From positions 25,517 through 89,516 of the forward strand of contig NZ_JAFCNB010000025.1 in assembly GCF_017896165.1 (NCBI RefSeq): a stretch of DNA of 64,000 nt, in the 5' to 3' direction. The position numbers and the translations under genes are program-made. The notes beneath the pieces are model-generated. The model saw nothing but the letters and a program-made list of their open reading frames with translations, did not search any database and was not told where the DNA came from. Each line of letters opens with the position of its first letter. The first letter of the stretch is position 1. This DNA comes from Microbispora oryzae (GTDB lineage: Bacteria > Actinomycetota > Actinomycetes > Streptosporangiales > Streptosporangiaceae). Below, piece by piece: positions 24,002-32,844 of this stretch.

Positions 24002-24562
24002 CTAGTCCCCGGCCATCACCGTGAAGGTGAATCCGGCGTTCGTCGTACGGCGTAGCGGAATGTCGCCCTTGATCCGGCGCAGTACCTCGTTCCTGCTGAG
24101 GCCGAGCCCATGCGCGATGAGCCGATCCGGGCGCACCGGTACCGGATCCTCGAAGAGGACGTCCACCTGCACCGGCCACGCCTCGTCGAGCCGCGCCGGC
24201 GGGGTGTCCAGCCGCCAGGCCCCCGTCCAGTCAAGGGCGAAGCGGTTGCGCCGGGCGAGCAGCGGATCCAGCAGCCTGGACGCCACCAGTTCCGGATCGT
24301 TGACGCGGTAGCCGTGGAGCTCGGCCGGATCCAAGGATCTGACCGGCGCCCGCTCGTGCACGGTGAGCTTGCTCGTCCGATCGCAGGACACGCAGCGGAC
24401 GAGAAGCCACACGTCCAGCAGCTTGCCGTTGGCGTTGACGCGGAACCTGCCCTCGCCGGTGGTGGCCGACTCGGACCCGCAGTCCACGCACCGCAACGAC
24501 AGCAGAGGCAGCCTGGTCCGGCGAACGACCCAGGACAGCACGATATGAGGTTGTGAAGACAT
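24002..24562 (-). CDS. DUF1062-family protein
   Basis: A 186-aa protein. Two CxxC pairs near the N-terminus (CVDCGS and CVSCDR, about 20-30 residues apart) suggest a zinc ribbon. The FRVNANGKLLDVWLLVRC, TVHERAPVRSLDPAELHGYRVNDPELV and LSRNEVLRRIKGDIPL segments match the uncharacterised DUF1062 family. ATG at 24562; the inverted-repeat element begins 4 bp upstream of it. Function is unknown. The zinc ribbon and the basic C-terminal S4-like helix (LSRNEVLRRIKG) suggest nucleic-acid binding, as inference only. It converges on the cyclitol operon's last gene. Confidence 0.7.
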   Translation of the reverse strand: MSSQPHIVLSWVVRRTRLPLLSLRCVDCGSESATTGEGRFRVNANGKLLDVWLLVRCVSCDRTSKLTVHERAPVRSLDPAELHGYRVNDPELVASRLLDPLLARRNRFALDWTGAWRLDTPPARLDEAWPVQVDVLFEDPVPVRPDRLIAHGLGLSRNEVLRRIKGDIPLRRTTNAGFTFTVMAGD

Positions 24563-24565
24563 GAT

Positions 24566-24698
24566 CTCTCTAGACCTGACACGAGGCCGATTGCGCGCGA
24601 CCTCAAACGCTGTATGACCGGGAGCGCGAGGGCAGCCCGGCAGAACCGACGAGAGCGTCGGCTACAGGTGAGCGGAAGAAGGTGTCAGGTCTAAAGAG
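24566..24698. repeat. 133-bp segment bounded by 17-bp inverted repeats
   Basis: CTCTCTAGACCTGACAC at 24566-24582 and its complement GTGTCAGGTCTAAAGAG at 24682-24698 match at 16 of 17 positions. The segment between has no gene and contains a small hairpin (CCGAC/GTCGG, near 24645-24660). It abuts the DUF1062 start codon. It could be a miniature non-autonomous element, or paired operator sites that loop DNA over the DUF1062 promoter. Confidence 0.6.
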
Positions 24699-24724
24699 CA
24701 GGCGGGGTCACGCGGTTCTGTCCT

Positions 24725-24754
24725 CTGTCTTCACTGCGACTGTCTTCACTGCGA
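24725..24754. repeat. Two 15-bp tandem repeats
   Basis: CTGTCTTCACTGCGA occurs twice head-to-tail (24725-24739 and 24740-24754) in the noncoding gap between the DUF1062 and VOC genes. No function is evident; a recent duplication is likely because the copies are identical. Confidence 0.75.
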
Positions 24755-24823
24755 CGGGGCTGCGGGCAACCTACGGGAACGCCGTAAGAAGGCTCAACCG
24801 GTTTTCCGGCCGGAGGTTCCGCG

Positions 24824-25195
24824 TCAGAGCGGGGTGAAGACGCAGAACTCGTTGCCCTCCGGGTCAGCCAGTACGGTCCACGGGACGTCGCCCTGGCCCA
24901 GGTCGGCGGGCGTCGCGCCGAGGCCCTGGAGGCGTGCGACGAGATCGCCCTGGTGGGCCACGGAGGTGATGGCGAGGTCGACGTGCACGCGGTTCTTCAC
25001 CGTTTTGGGCTGCGGGTCGCGGACGACGTCGATGCGGACGGCGGCGGGGGCGGGATAGACGAAGCCTTCGGGCTCGAGGTTGGTCACATCGGGTCCCTCG
25101 CTGGAGATTCCCCAGCCGAGCGCCCCCGCCCAGAACCGGCCGACTGCGGAGTCGTCCCCGGCTTTCATGTGTATCCGCACCGGCCTCGTCGCCAT
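24824..25195 (-). CDS. VOC/glyoxalase-like domain protein
   Basis: A 123-aa protein with one vicinal-oxygen-chelate module pair. It has VRIHMKAGDDSAVGRFWAGALGW at the start, TVKNRVHVDLAI in the middle and TVLADPEGNEFCVFTP at the end, the usual Glyoxalase_6-type motifs (H/E metal ligands in VHVDL and NEF). Possible roles are resistance or small-molecule detoxification; the substrate is unknown. ATG start at 25195. It is similar in layout to the VOC proteins at 36.7, 61.6 and 63.4 kb. Confidence 0.82.
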   Translation of the reverse strand: MATRPVRIHMKAGDDSAVGRFWAGALGWGISSEGPDVTNLEPEGFVYPAPAAVRIDVVRDPQPKTVKNRVHVDLAITSVAHQGDLVARLQGLGATPADLGQGDVPWTVLADPEGNEFCVFTPL

Positions 25196-25266
25196 GCCGC
25201 CGAGCCTATGCCCGCGCGGATCAAGGAGCCGCAGGCAGGCGGCGGGGCCCGCGGATGTCCGCCGCC

Positions 25267-26064
25267 CTAGCCGAGGAACTCCCGCAGCGAACGCGGTTGG
25301 CGGCCCAGGATGTCGGCCACGGTGGTGGTCGTGCTCCCCCAGCGCCCATCTCCGATCTGCGACATGAGCAGAGCCAGGTCGCGGGCCGCTTCGCCGGGCA
25401 TGCCGCGCTTCTCCAGATGAACGGCGGCTTCCTCGACCGAAAGGTCCACGTAACGCACGGTCCGGCCGAGCGCTCGGGTGAGCTCGGCGGCGATCTCGTC
25501 ATGCGTGGGCGCCACCGGCCCGGTGAGCTCGTACGTGGCGTCGGCTCCGACGGGACGCGTGAGCAGTGCGGCCGCGACCGCCGCGATGTCGCGCGCGTCA
25601 ATGTAGCCGACCCTGCCCGTGCCGTACGAGCCGAAGATCCGCCCCTCCTCGTCGACGTCGCCCGCGAGATTCTGCATGAAGCCGACGGGCGCCAGGATCG
25701 ACCACGGCACTCCCGACGCCTTGAGATGCTCGTCGACCTGCCCGTGCATGCCGAACCCGAGCAGGCTGCTCGATGTCACGCCGCGCACGGACACGGTCAT
25801 CACCTGCGCCACACCCGCGGCCGCCGCCCGATCGATGACCGCCCGATGCGCCCGCACGAAACCCGGCCACAGCGCGCTGTTGAGAAAGAGCCTGTCACCA
25901 GGCGCGAGCGCGATGGTCTCCGGCTGCTCCAGGTCGCCGACCACATATTCGCATCCCAGTTCCTCGCCCTGTTCCGCGCGCCGCACCACGGCTCGCGTCA
26001 CACCGCCGAGTTCCTTGATCAGCGCCCGCCCGATCGTGCCGGTCGCGCCTGTCACCACAATCAT
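25267..26064 (-). CDS. NmrA-like NAD(P)-binding oxidoreductase (atypical SDR)
   Basis: A 265-aa protein. MIVVTGATGTIGRALIKEL is the TGATGxxG Rossmann start. There is no YxxxK active site, as in NmrA/NAD(P)H azoreductase-like atypical SDRs (typical VVGDLEQPETI, MTVSVRG and APVGFMQNL segments). It may be a redox-sensing or quinone-reducing enzyme. Start ATG 26064 with AGAGGA about 8 nt before. It is divergent from the TetR gene at 26145, with operator half-sites between, so it is probably that regulator's target. Confidence 0.82.
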   Translation of the reverse strand: MIVVTGATGTIGRALIKELGGVTRAVVRRAEQGEELGCEYVVGDLEQPETIALAPGDRLFLNSALWPGFVRAHRAVIDRAAAAGVAQVMTVSVRGVTSSSLLGFGMHGQVDEHLKASGVPWSILAPVGFMQNLAGDVDEEGRIFGSYGTGRVGYIDARDIAAVAAALLTRPVGADATYELTGPVAPTHDEIAAELTRALGRTVRYVDLSVEEAAVHLEKRGMPGEAARDLALLMSQIGDGRWGSTTTTVADILGRQPRSLREFLG

Positions 26065-26095
26065 CGCGAGGTCCTCTCAGAAGTGGAATGTCGAC

Positions 26096-26128
26096 TTCCG
26101 GTTATACTAAGCGGAAACTGACCTTCCG
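26096..26128. promoter_or_regulatory. TetR operator region: three TTCCG/CGGAA half-sites
   Basis: TTCCG (26096-26100), CGGAA (26112-26116) and TTCCG (26124-26128) make two overlapping inverted repeats sharing the middle half-site. They lie in the 80-bp gap between the divergent NmrA-like and TetR genes, around an AT-rich TTATACTAA that may hold a -10 box. Binding by the TetR protein would control both directions. Confidence 0.6.
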
Positions 26129-26144
26129 GTTGAGAGGGGGTTCG

Positions 26145-26666
26145 ATGCGAGCCGATGCCCGCCGTAATCGGGACAAGATCCTGGAGGCGGCACGCGACGC
26201 GGTGGCCGAGCGCGGCACGGACGCGCCGATGGAGCTGATCGCCCGCCGGGCCGGCGTCGGCGTAGGCACGCTCTACCGCCGCTTCCCCGACCGCGGCACG
26301 CTGCTCGCCGCCCTGGCGGAGCAGTACGTTCACGAGCTCATGGACGCCCTCGACGGCGCCGTCGCGGCCGAGCCTGACGCGTGGGCCGCCATTCGCGCCT
26401 TCGTCGCCCACAGCGTGGAGACGAGCCGCGGCGCGATCGCCACCGCGCTCGCCGGGACCTCCGCGCCGCAGGCCAGGCAGGCGCTGGTGCGGCGCCTCGA
26501 CGAGCTGGTACGGCAGGCGCAGGCGGACGGTGCGATGCGCTCGGACGTCGGCACCGGCGACGTCATGGAGCTGCTGAACGTGTTCGCCTGCCACCCGGGC
26601 GTCGTCCCGGAGCGGTTCCTCCCCCTCATTCTCGACGGCTTCGACCGGCGCTGGCCTCTGCCGTGA
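26145..26666 (+). CDS. TetR-family transcriptional regulator
   Basis: A 173-aa protein. RRNRDKILEAARDAVAERGTDAPMELIARRAGVGVGTLYRRFPDRGTLLAALAEQYV is the N-terminal helix-turn-helix with the usual TLYRRFPDRG recognition helix. The C-terminal SBP-like ligand domain is short. ATG 26145 has GAGAGGGGG upstream; an earlier in-frame start would lie within the operator. It is followed by a DrrA/DrrB-like ABC exporter on the same strand, so it may regulate both that pump and the divergent NmrA-like gene. Confidence 0.87.
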   Translation: MRADARRNRDKILEAARDAVAERGTDAPMELIARRAGVGVGTLYRRFPDRGTLLAALAEQYVHELMDALDGAVAAEPDAWAAIRAFVAHSVETSRGAIATALAGTSAPQARQALVRRLDELVRQAQADGAMRSDVGTGDVMELLNVFACHPGVVPERFLPLILDGFDRRWPLP

Positions 26667-26750
26667 TCAGAGGCGACGCGGTGCCCGTGTCAGCGGCCGC
26701 GTCAGCACGGCGACGGCCCGGTATCAGAGCGGTCCGCGATCGTGAACGTC

Positions 26751-27695
26751 ATGAACGGCTCAGCGATCGCGGCCTCGGGGTTGCGGAAGGCATACAAGGA
26801 CAAGGTCGTGCTCGACGGCGTCGACCTGGATGTCCGGACCGGCACGATCTTCGCCCTGCTCGGGCCCAACGGCGCCGGAAAGACCACGACGGTGAACGTG
26901 CTGACCACGCTGCTGACCCCTGACGCCGGAAAAGCCGTCGTCGCCGGGCACGACGTGGCCACGGAGACCAGGGCGGTGCGCGCGGCGATCGGGGTCACCG
27001 GGCAGTTCGCCTCGGTGGACGACCTGCTCACCGGCGAGGAGAACCTGCTGATGATGGCGGATCTGCTCCATCTGCCCAAGGCGGAGGGCAGACGAGTCGC
27101 CGCCCGGTTGCTCGACCGGTTCGACCTGGTCGAAGCCGCGCGCGAACCGGCGGCCTCCTACTCCGGCGGCATGCGCCGCAAGCTGGACCTCGCCATGACG
27201 CTGGCGGGCGAGCCGCAGATCATTTTTCTGGACGAGCCCACGACGGGGCTTGATCCGCGCAGCCGCCGCACCATGTGGGAGATCATCCGCGAACTGGTCG
27301 CGGACGGCAGGACGATCTTCCTCACCACACAGTATCTGGAGGAGGCCGACCAGCTCGCCGACCGTGTCGCCGTACTCGATCAGGGCCGGCTGGTCGCCGA
27401 GGGCACCCCGGCGGAACTCAAGCGCCGGGTGCCCGGCAGTCACATCCGGCTGCGGTTCGCCGACCGGTACGAGCTCGACGTGGCGGGGCGGATCCTGCCC
27501 GAAGCCACGAGGGACGACGACAACCTGACGCTGCGGGTGCCCGGCGACGGCGGGGTGAGGTCGTTGCGTGCGCTGCTGGCCCGGCTCGACGAGCATTCCG
27601 TCGACGTCGAGGAACTGTCGGTGCACACACCGGACCTGGATGACGTCTTCCTCGCCCTCACCGGCCACGGCAACAAGGAGATCGACGCACGATGA
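26751..27695 (+). CDS. ABC transporter ATP-binding protein, DrrA (drug-resistance) type
   Basis: About 314 aa. Walker A is GPNGAGKTTT, the Q-loop is VTGQFASVDDLLTG, the signature is YSGGMRRKLDLA and Walker B is IIFLDEPTTGLDPRSR. The C-terminal ~100-residue domain (LRFADRYELDVAG through VDVEELSVHTPDLDDVFLALTG) is characteristic of DrrA-like ATPases for daunorubicin and other drugs. A GTG at 26742 is an alternative start; neither has a clear ribosome site, and coupling to the TetR gene 75-85 bp upstream is possible. The stop overlaps the permease start (ATGA). Confidence 0.87.
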   Translation: MNGSAIAASGLRKAYKDKVVLDGVDLDVRTGTIFALLGPNGAGKTTTVNVLTTLLTPDAGKAVVAGHDVATETRAVRAAIGVTGQFASVDDLLTGEENLLMMADLLHLPKAEGRRVAARLLDRFDLVEAAREPAASYSGGMRRKLDLAMTLAGEPQIIFLDEPTTGLDPRSRRTMWEIIRELVADGRTIFLTTQYLEEADQLADRVAVLDQGRLVAEGTPAELKRRVPGSHIRLRFADRYELDVAGRILPEATRDDDNLTLRVPGDGGVRSLRALLARLDEHSVDVEELSVHTPDLDDVFLALTGHGNKEIDAR

Positions 27696-28441
27696 ACGTC
27701 ATCGCAGATTCCGCGACCATGCTGCGGCGCAACTTCCGGCACACGATGCGTAATCCGGTGGCGCTGTTCAACGGCGTCATCATGCCGGTCTTCCTGATGT
27801 TCCTGATGGTCTACGTGTTCGGCGGCGCGTTCAGCGTGGGCGTCGACTACGCCGACTACGCGACGCCGGGGTTGATGCTCACGACGATCTGCTATGGCGT
27901 CGGCGCCACCGCGATCGCGGTGAACTCCGATATGACGACCGGATTCATCAATCGGCTCCGCGTCATGGACGTGTCCCGGGCCGCGGTGCTGAACGCGCAT
28001 GTGATCGCGACGATGCTGCGGAGCCTGGTGGCCATCGCGATCGTCACCGGGGTCGCGTTCCTCATGGGATTCCGGCCGGCGGCGAGTTTCCTGGAGTGGC
28101 TCGGCGTGATCGGCATCGTGGTGCTGACGGTCCTGGCGATCGGCTGGCTGACCGTCGCGTTCGGTCTCGCGGCGAAGACGCCGGAAAGCGCGGGCCTCGC
28201 CGCTGTTCCGCTGATGCTCCTTCCCTTTCTGAGCAGCGCGTTCGTGCCGGCCGGCACAATGGGGCCGGGTGCGCGGCAGTTCGCGGAGTACCAGCCGTTC
28301 ACCTCGATCATCGAAACCCTGCGCGGGCTGCTGACCGGCGCGCCGTCGGCGGGCTCGGCCATCACGGCGATCGCCTGGTGTGTCGGGCTCACGCTGGTCG
28401 GTTATCTGTGGGCGCGGGCCTCGTTCACGAAGCGAGCGTGA
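27692..28441 (+). CDS. ABC-2 transporter permease, DrrB type
   Basis: A 249-aa, six-TM ABC-2 permease. NFRHTMRNPVALFNGVIMPVFLMFLMVYVFGGAF and YATPGLMLTTICYGVGATAIAVNSDMTTGFINRLRVMDVSRAAVL, in pieces, are typical of DrrB. FVPAGTMGPGARQFAEYQPFTSIIETLRGLLTG is the last loop, where most DrrB-like proteins read P-x-x-x-P-x-x. The start overlaps DrrA by 4 bp. With DrrA it makes an ATP-driven hydrophobic-drug exporter. Its 3' end overlaps the convergent AfsR-like gene by 17 bp. Confidence 0.87.
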   Translation: MNVIADSATMLRRNFRHTMRNPVALFNGVIMPVFLMFLMVYVFGGAFSVGVDYADYATPGLMLTTICYGVGATAIAVNSDMTTGFINRLRVMDVSRAAVLNAHVIATMLRSLVAIAIVTGVAFLMGFRPAASFLEWLGVIGIVVLTVLAIGWLTVAFGLAAKTPESAGLAAVPLMLLPFLSSAFVPAGTMGPGARQFAEYQPFTSIIETLRGLLTGAPSAGSAITAIAWCVGLTLVGYLWARASFTKRA

Positions 28442-31400
28442 TCTCGGCCAGCTCGCGCCAGTCGCGCTTCCGGCCGTCACGGGTCGCCTCGGTGAACAGG
28501 GTTTCACCGAGGCGATTCCGCGTTTCCGCCGCGATGCTGGAAGCGTCCGGCTGCGAACGGTCCGGTGTGCCGCGCACGCCGTCGCCGGCTGCGAGCAGTC
28601 GCGCCGCCTGCTCGTACTCCCCCTGGCGTAGCGCGAGATCCGCGATTCCGATCAGCACTCCGGCGATCGCCGGTGGATACCCGTGTTCCGTCACCGCGCG
28701 GAGCGCCTCGCTCCGATACGCGCGGGCCTCGTCGAGATCCTCGGTGAGGTAGCCGTAGAGGTCCATGGCCCTGGCGCGGGTGAAGCCGGCCAGTTCCGCG
28801 CTGTCCAGCAGCGTGGCCAGGTGGCGGCGGGCCGTTTCCGGCTCGCCGCGCCAGCGCGCCAGCTCCGCCTTCGACAGCTCAAGCTCGGCGAGCGTGCCGG
28901 GCCAGGTGATTCCGCCCGCGTACCGCTGCGCCTCGGCCATGGCGGACGTGCTGGACCGCTCATCGCCGAGCAGCCAGTAGAGCTGAGCCTGCCGCGCGCG
29001 CAGACCGACCACGTCCTCGGTCGCGCCCACCTCTGTCAGCGCCACGACCGCCTCTTCGTAGTGCTCACACGCGCGTGCGAACTCGCCGCGCATGGCGAGC
29101 CGATCGGCCACGAAGGTCAGCGCCAGCGAGGTGCCCCACCGGTCACCCAGCGTGCGGAACTCGGCGAGGGCGATCTCGGCGTCGCCGTCCACGTCGGTCT
29201 CGTCGCCGCCGTGCGTGAGCCGCAGCCGGCCCCGCGTGAGCCTGGCCTGCGCGCGCACCCACGGATCGTCGCCCGCGATGAGCGGCTCGAACGCGGGCAG
29301 GAAATCCACCGGCTCGCGCAGCATACGCTCCAGCGGCGCGACGAACCCGAGCAGCGGGTTGCGATACCCGGGCGGGGTGAATCGGTGCGCCGCCTGGATC
29401 CACTCCCGCGCCTGATGCTGATCGCGGCCGGGCCCGGAGGTCACGAAGATCGTCACGATGGTGTACGCCATCGCCCGGACCTCGTCGGGCACCTCGCCGG
29501 ACGCCTCATCGGGCAGCGAGGCCGCGGCGATGCTCAACTCGGTGCCCTCGGCCCGGTGCCCGCTGAGATACCAGTACCAGCCCGCGGCCGCGACCAGCCG
29601 CATCGCCTCCCGGGCCCAACCCTCGGCGATCGCCCGGCGCAGGGCCGCATTGATGTTGTCGTGTTCGGCCGCAAGCGTGGACAGCCACTCCAGCTGCCCG
29701 GCCCGGCGCAGGTGCGGGTCGGCCGTCTCGGCCAGTTCGGTGAAGTAGGCGAGGTGCGCCCGGCGCGCCGGCTCGTTCTCCCCGGCCTCGGCGAGCCGGT
29801 CCGCCGCGTACTCCCTGATGGTGCCGAGCATCCGGTAGCGCGGCGCGTCCGCGCCGTCGGCGAGCAGCAGCGACTTCTCGACCAGCGCGGTCAGCAGGTC
29901 GAGCACCTGCTCCCCGGCGAACGTCTCCCCGCACACCCGTTCGGCCGCTTCCAGGCTCGCCCCGCCGGCGAACACCGAGAGCCGCCGCAGCACGCCGCGT
30001 TCGGCCTCGCTCAGCAGATCCCAGCTCCAGTCCACGACCGCGCGCAGCGTCTTGTGCCGGGCAAGCGCCGTACGGCTGCCGCCGGTCAGCAGCCGGAACC
30101 GGTCGTCGAGCCGGCGCGCCAGCTGATCGACGGACATGGTGCGCAACCGTGCCGCGGCCAGTTCGATCGCCAGCGGCATCCCGTCGAGAGCCCGGCAGAT
30201 CCGCGCCATGGCCGACAGGGTGTGCGCGTCGGAGCCGATGTCCTGGCGCACCAGGCCCGCGCGCTCCCGCAGCAGCCGCACCGCGGGCGACGACCCGACC
30301 TCGGACAGGTCGGCGCCCTTCGCGGGCAGCCTGAGCGGCTCGACCTGCCACAGCATCTCCCCGGTGATGCCGAGCGGCTCCCTGCTGGTGGCCAGGATCC
30401 GCAGCCTCCGGCACTCCCCCAGCAGCCGGTCCGCGAAAGCGGCGGCCGCCTCGATCACGTGCTCGCAGTTGTCCAGAACCAGCAGGATCGCGCGCTCCCG
30501 GACGGCGGCGATGAGACGATCCATCGGTTCCCCGTCCCGCGCGCCGCCGAGCAGTGCCTGGTCGCGCAGGCCGATCGCGGTGAGCGCGGCCTGCGCCAGC
30601 TCACCGCCTGCCCGCACCGAGGCCAGCTCGACCAGCCAGGCGCCGTCCGGCAGCTCCGCGAGCATCGTCCGCGCGGTCTCCGTGGCCAGCCGTGTCTTGC
30701 CGGAGCCGCCCGCCCCCGTCAAGGTGACCAGCCGGTGCTTGACGGCCAGACCGGCGACCGCGGAGATGTCGTCGTCCTTGCCGACGAAACTCGTCAGCTC
30801 GGCGCGCAGGTTCGTCCTGCCGTTCTCCGTCCGCTCGCCCAGCTCGCCCCGGAGCACCGCGGTGTGCAGCGCGGACAACTCGGCCGACGGATCGGCGCCC
30901 AACTCCTCGGCGAGCCGCTCGCGCGTCCGCTGGTACACGGTCAGCGCCTCGGTGCCCCGCCCCGCCTCGGCGAGCGCCCGCATCAGGGCCGCGGCGAACC
31001 CCTCCCGCAGCGGATGCGCGGCGACCAGTTCGGTGAGCTCGGAGACCAGCCCCGGGCCACGGCCGAGTCGGATGTCCGCGTCCACCCGATCCCCGAGCGC
31101 GGCGAGGCGGAGCTCCTCCAGACGCGCGACCACGGCGTCGAACGCGTCGCTGCCCCGCAATGCGATGTCCGCCATGGCCGTGCCGCGCCACAACGCCAGG
31201 GCCGAGCGCAGCAGATCCGCCCGCGCCGCGAGGCCGGCCGCACGGGCCTGGCCGACCAGCTGCTCGAACCGGCACACGTCCACGGCGTCAGGAGCCACGG
31301 CCAGCCGGTAACCGCCGGAATCCGCCTCGATCACGCCCTGCGGCAACGCCCTGCGCAGCCTGGACACCAACGCCTGCACGGCATTCGCCTCGTCCGCCGG

Positions 31401-31565
31401 CGGCTCTTCCCCCCAGATCCAGTCCACCAGGCTCGTACGCGGGACGATCCGGCCGGGTTGCAGGGCGAGCGCGGCCAGCAGCGCGCGCAGCCGGATCCCG
31501 GCAACCTCCACCGGGGTCCCGTCATGGTTCAGGACCTCGAACGGCCCGAGCAGTCCGACTCGCAC
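28425..31565 (-). CDS. Large AfsR-like SARP regulator with ATPase domain
   Basis: About 1046 aa. An OmpR-like DNA-binding domain (VRVGLLGPFEVLN, residues ~1-95) and a BTAD (~95-245, WRGTAMADIAL, HPLREGFAAALMRALAEAGRGTEALTVY) are followed by an NB-ARC/AAA-like ATPase. Walker A is LTGAGGSGKTRLA, Walker B is ILLVLDNCEHV, and ILATSREPLGI and GMPLAIELAAARLR are sensor motifs. A long TPR-like C-terminus follows. This is the standard layout of AfsR/LuxR-type pleiotropic activators of secondary metabolism. GTG 31565 fits the conserved N-terminus; an ATG 21 codons upstream (31628) is possible. No dedicated target operon is adjacent, so it may act at a distance, for example on the cyclitol or exporter genes. 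Confidence 0.85.
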   Translation of the reverse strand: MRVGLLGPFEVLNHDGTPVEVAGIRLRALLAALALQPGRIVPRTSLVDWIWGEEPPADEANAVQALVSRLRRALPQGVIEADSGGYRLAVAPDAVDVCRFEQLVGQARAAGLAARADLLRSALALWRGTAMADIALRGSDAFDAVVARLEELRLAALGDRVDADIRLGRGPGLVSELTELVAAHPLREGFAAALMRALAEAGRGTEALTVYQRTRERLAEELGADPSAELSALHTAVLRGELGERTENGRTNLRAELTSFVGKDDDISAVAGLAVKHRLVTLTGAGGSGKTRLATETARTMLAELPDGAWLVELASVRAGGELAQAALTAIGLRDQALLGGARDGEPMDRLIAAVRERAILLVLDNCEHVIEAAAAFADRLLGECRRLRILATSREPLGITGEMLWQVEPLRLPAKGADLSEVGSSPAVRLLRERAGLVRQDIGSDAHTLSAMARICRALDGMPLAIELAAARLRTMSVDQLARRLDDRFRLLTGGSRTALARHKTLRAVVDWSWDLLSEAERGVLRRLSVFAGGASLEAAERVCGETFAGEQVLDLLTALVEKSLLLADGADAPRYRMLGTIREYAADRLAEAGENEPARRAHLAYFTELAETADPHLRRAGQLEWLSTLAAEHDNINAALRRAIAEGWAREAMRLVAAAGWYWYLSGHRAEGTELSIAAASLPDEASGEVPDEVRAMAYTIVTIFVTSGPGRDQHQAREWIQAAHRFTPPGYRNPLLGFVAPLERMLREPVDFLPAFEPLIAGDDPWVRAQARLTRGRLRLTHGGDETDVDGDAEIALAEFRTLGDRWGTSLALTFVADRLAMRGEFARACEHYEEAVVALTEVGATEDVVGLRARQAQLYWLLGDERSSTSAMAEAQRYAGGITWPGTLAELELSKAELARWRGEPETARRHLATLLDSAELAGFTRARAMDLYGYLTEDLDEARAYRSEALRAVTEHGYPPAIAGVLIGIADLALRQGEYEQAARLLAAGDGVRGTPDRSQPDASSIAAETRNRLGETLFTEATRDGRKRDWRELAEITLAS

Positions 31566-31833
31566 ATCGGCAATTGTGCCGAACCGCGGCGACGACCGCG
31601 CCACCGCGATCGGCGATCGGGTCCGCACGCCCGGTCAGGCGGTCGTGGCGGAACGGCGAGCGCCCTCCAATCGTGAGGCGACCTCTCATCACGGACTCCT
31701 CTTGTTTGGACATGCGGGCGTTCCTGGATCGATGCCTATCAGGAGAATTTCTACGCGCAGCGGTGAGGCGTGACACTCCCTCAAGTGAGCAACCGATCCT
31801 GTACAACCCCGCAGCCGGCGACGACGAGTGGAT

Positions 31834-32122
31834 GAAGCAGTTCTGGCTCGGGGACGTGCGGCCACGCCGCGAGGCGCGCCTGATCGAGATCGACGCCGAT
31901 GACATCACACCCGTCCTTCGCCAAGTCGGCGATGGCACAGCCGTGATGGTCGGCATCGCGGAGTACGCACCGCGCCTGCTGAACTCTCGCTTGCGGGCGG
32001 TGAGGCTGGCTGGCGCCGCCCCTGTGATATTCCACGTCGCATGCCGGCGCACCGACCGGCGTGGTGTCGTCCGCGCGCTCGTGGGCGCCTTTCAGGCTGT
32101 CAGCCCCCGCCACCTTCTATAG
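31834..32122 (+). CDS. Unrecognised small ORF in a 614-bp gap (low confidence)
   Basis: Between the AfsR-like start (31565) and the TetR stop (32180) the only frame with some codon-position bias (about 80% G/C at third positions, lower than neighbours) would encode 96 aa, MKQFWLGDVRPRREARLIEI through GAFQAVSPRHLL. No family is recognised and no good ribosome site precedes the ATG. Its 3' end coincides with a repeat shared with 37.2 kb, which may mean it is a fragment of a once-larger gene. It could equally be noncoding. Confidence 0.3.
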
Positions 32123-32140
32123 GCCCGATGCGATGAAGGT
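32091..32140. repeat. Dispersed repeat, copy A (about 50 bp)
   Basis: This segment reappears at 37222-37275 with roughly 80% identity and one 1-nt gap. The last 20 bp, AGGCCCGATGCGATGAAGGT (32121-32140), are identical in both. It is bounded by CCTTC and GAAGG on either side of the identical core. Copies more than 5 kb apart in unrelated contexts point to remnants of a mobile or repetitive element. Confidence 0.6.
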
Positions 32141-32179
32141 AGTAAGGGACGGTCATGCTCGGATCGCCCGCTCCGGCAT

Positions 32180-32830
32180 TCAGCTCGGCGAGCACGTGGG
32201 GCCGGACTGCGCCGCAGGACCATGGATGATCTGGTCCAGACAATCGCGGAACAGATCGTCGACGGTGCGGCCAGGCTGGAAGTACTCTGTCACGCCGGCC
32301 ATCACCGTGGGGTACGCCTCGGCGTACGCGGCCATGTCGAAGCCGTCGAGGGCGTCCGCGTCGGGGCGGCCGGCCTGCTCCTCCAGCACGTAGCCGACGG
32401 TGAAGCGCAACACCGTCAACACGATCAGGCGAGCCCGCCGCAAGGGAATGCCCCGCCCGACCAGTGTGCTCATCGCCAGTTCGGAGATGGCGGCCATCTT
32501 GAGGGACAGCTGCGAGGCCGAGATGATCCGGGCTCCGTCCGGGTGGGCCAGCAGCGCGCGGCGCAGCCGCTCGGCCAGGCCGATCAGCCAGTCCTGCCAG
32601 CACTCCTCCGGCGCGGGCGACGACGGCTCGGGGAACTGCTGCTCCAGAATCGCCTCGGCGATCGCGGTGACCAGCGCCGCCTTGTTAGGGATGTGCCAGT
32701 AAAGAGTCGGCGACTGTACGCCGAGCCGGGCGGCCAGTTTGCGCGTGGTCACGCCGTCGAGACCCTCGGCGTCCAGCAGCGCGACGGCCTCGGTGACGAT
32801 CCGCTGCTTGTCCAGAGCCAATTCCGGCAC
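32180..32830 (-). CDS. TetR-family regulator related to tetracycline-type TetR
   Basis: A 216-aa protein. LALDKQRIVTEAVALLDAEGLDGVTTRKLAARLGVQSPTLYWHIPNKAALVTAIAEAIL, in pieces, closely follows classical TetR: LYWH in the recognition helix and KxxL after it. The C-terminal domain has a TetR_C-like layout (ARLIVLTVLRFTVGYVLEEQ near the middle). It is GTG-initiated at 32830 with AAGGGAG close upstream. The divergent promoter contains two tandem tetO-like palindromes, so the DNA specificity also resembles TetR(B). No tetracycline efflux or ribosome-protection gene is adjacent; the likely targets are the His-rich peptide and ADP-ribosylglycohydrolase genes. Confidence 0.87.
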   Translation of the reverse strand: MPELALDKQRIVTEAVALLDAEGLDGVTTRKLAARLGVQSPTLYWHIPNKAALVTAIAEAILEQQFPEPSSPAPEECWQDWLIGLAERLRRALLAHPDGARIISASQLSLKMAAISELAMSTLVGRGIPLRRARLIVLTVLRFTVGYVLEEQAGRPDADALDGFDMAAYAEAYPTVMAGVTEYFQPGRTVDDLFRDCLDQIIHGPAAQSGPTCSPS

Positions 32831-32844
32831 CTCCCTTCCGCACC

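Noticed and set aside
24725..24754. CRISPR-like repeat
   Set aside because: Only two adjacent identical units with no spacer.
28683..31676. 997-codon plus-strand frame opposite the AfsR-like gene
   Set aside because: It is a mirror of codon bias in the minus-strand regulator, which has intact Walker, BTAD and DNA-binding motifs.
31522..32113. Minus-strand frames in the gap between the AfsR-like and TetR genes
   Set aside because: Ser/Arg- or His/Ala-rich shadows with no start signal; the weak plus-strand ORF is the better, though still doubtful, candidate.
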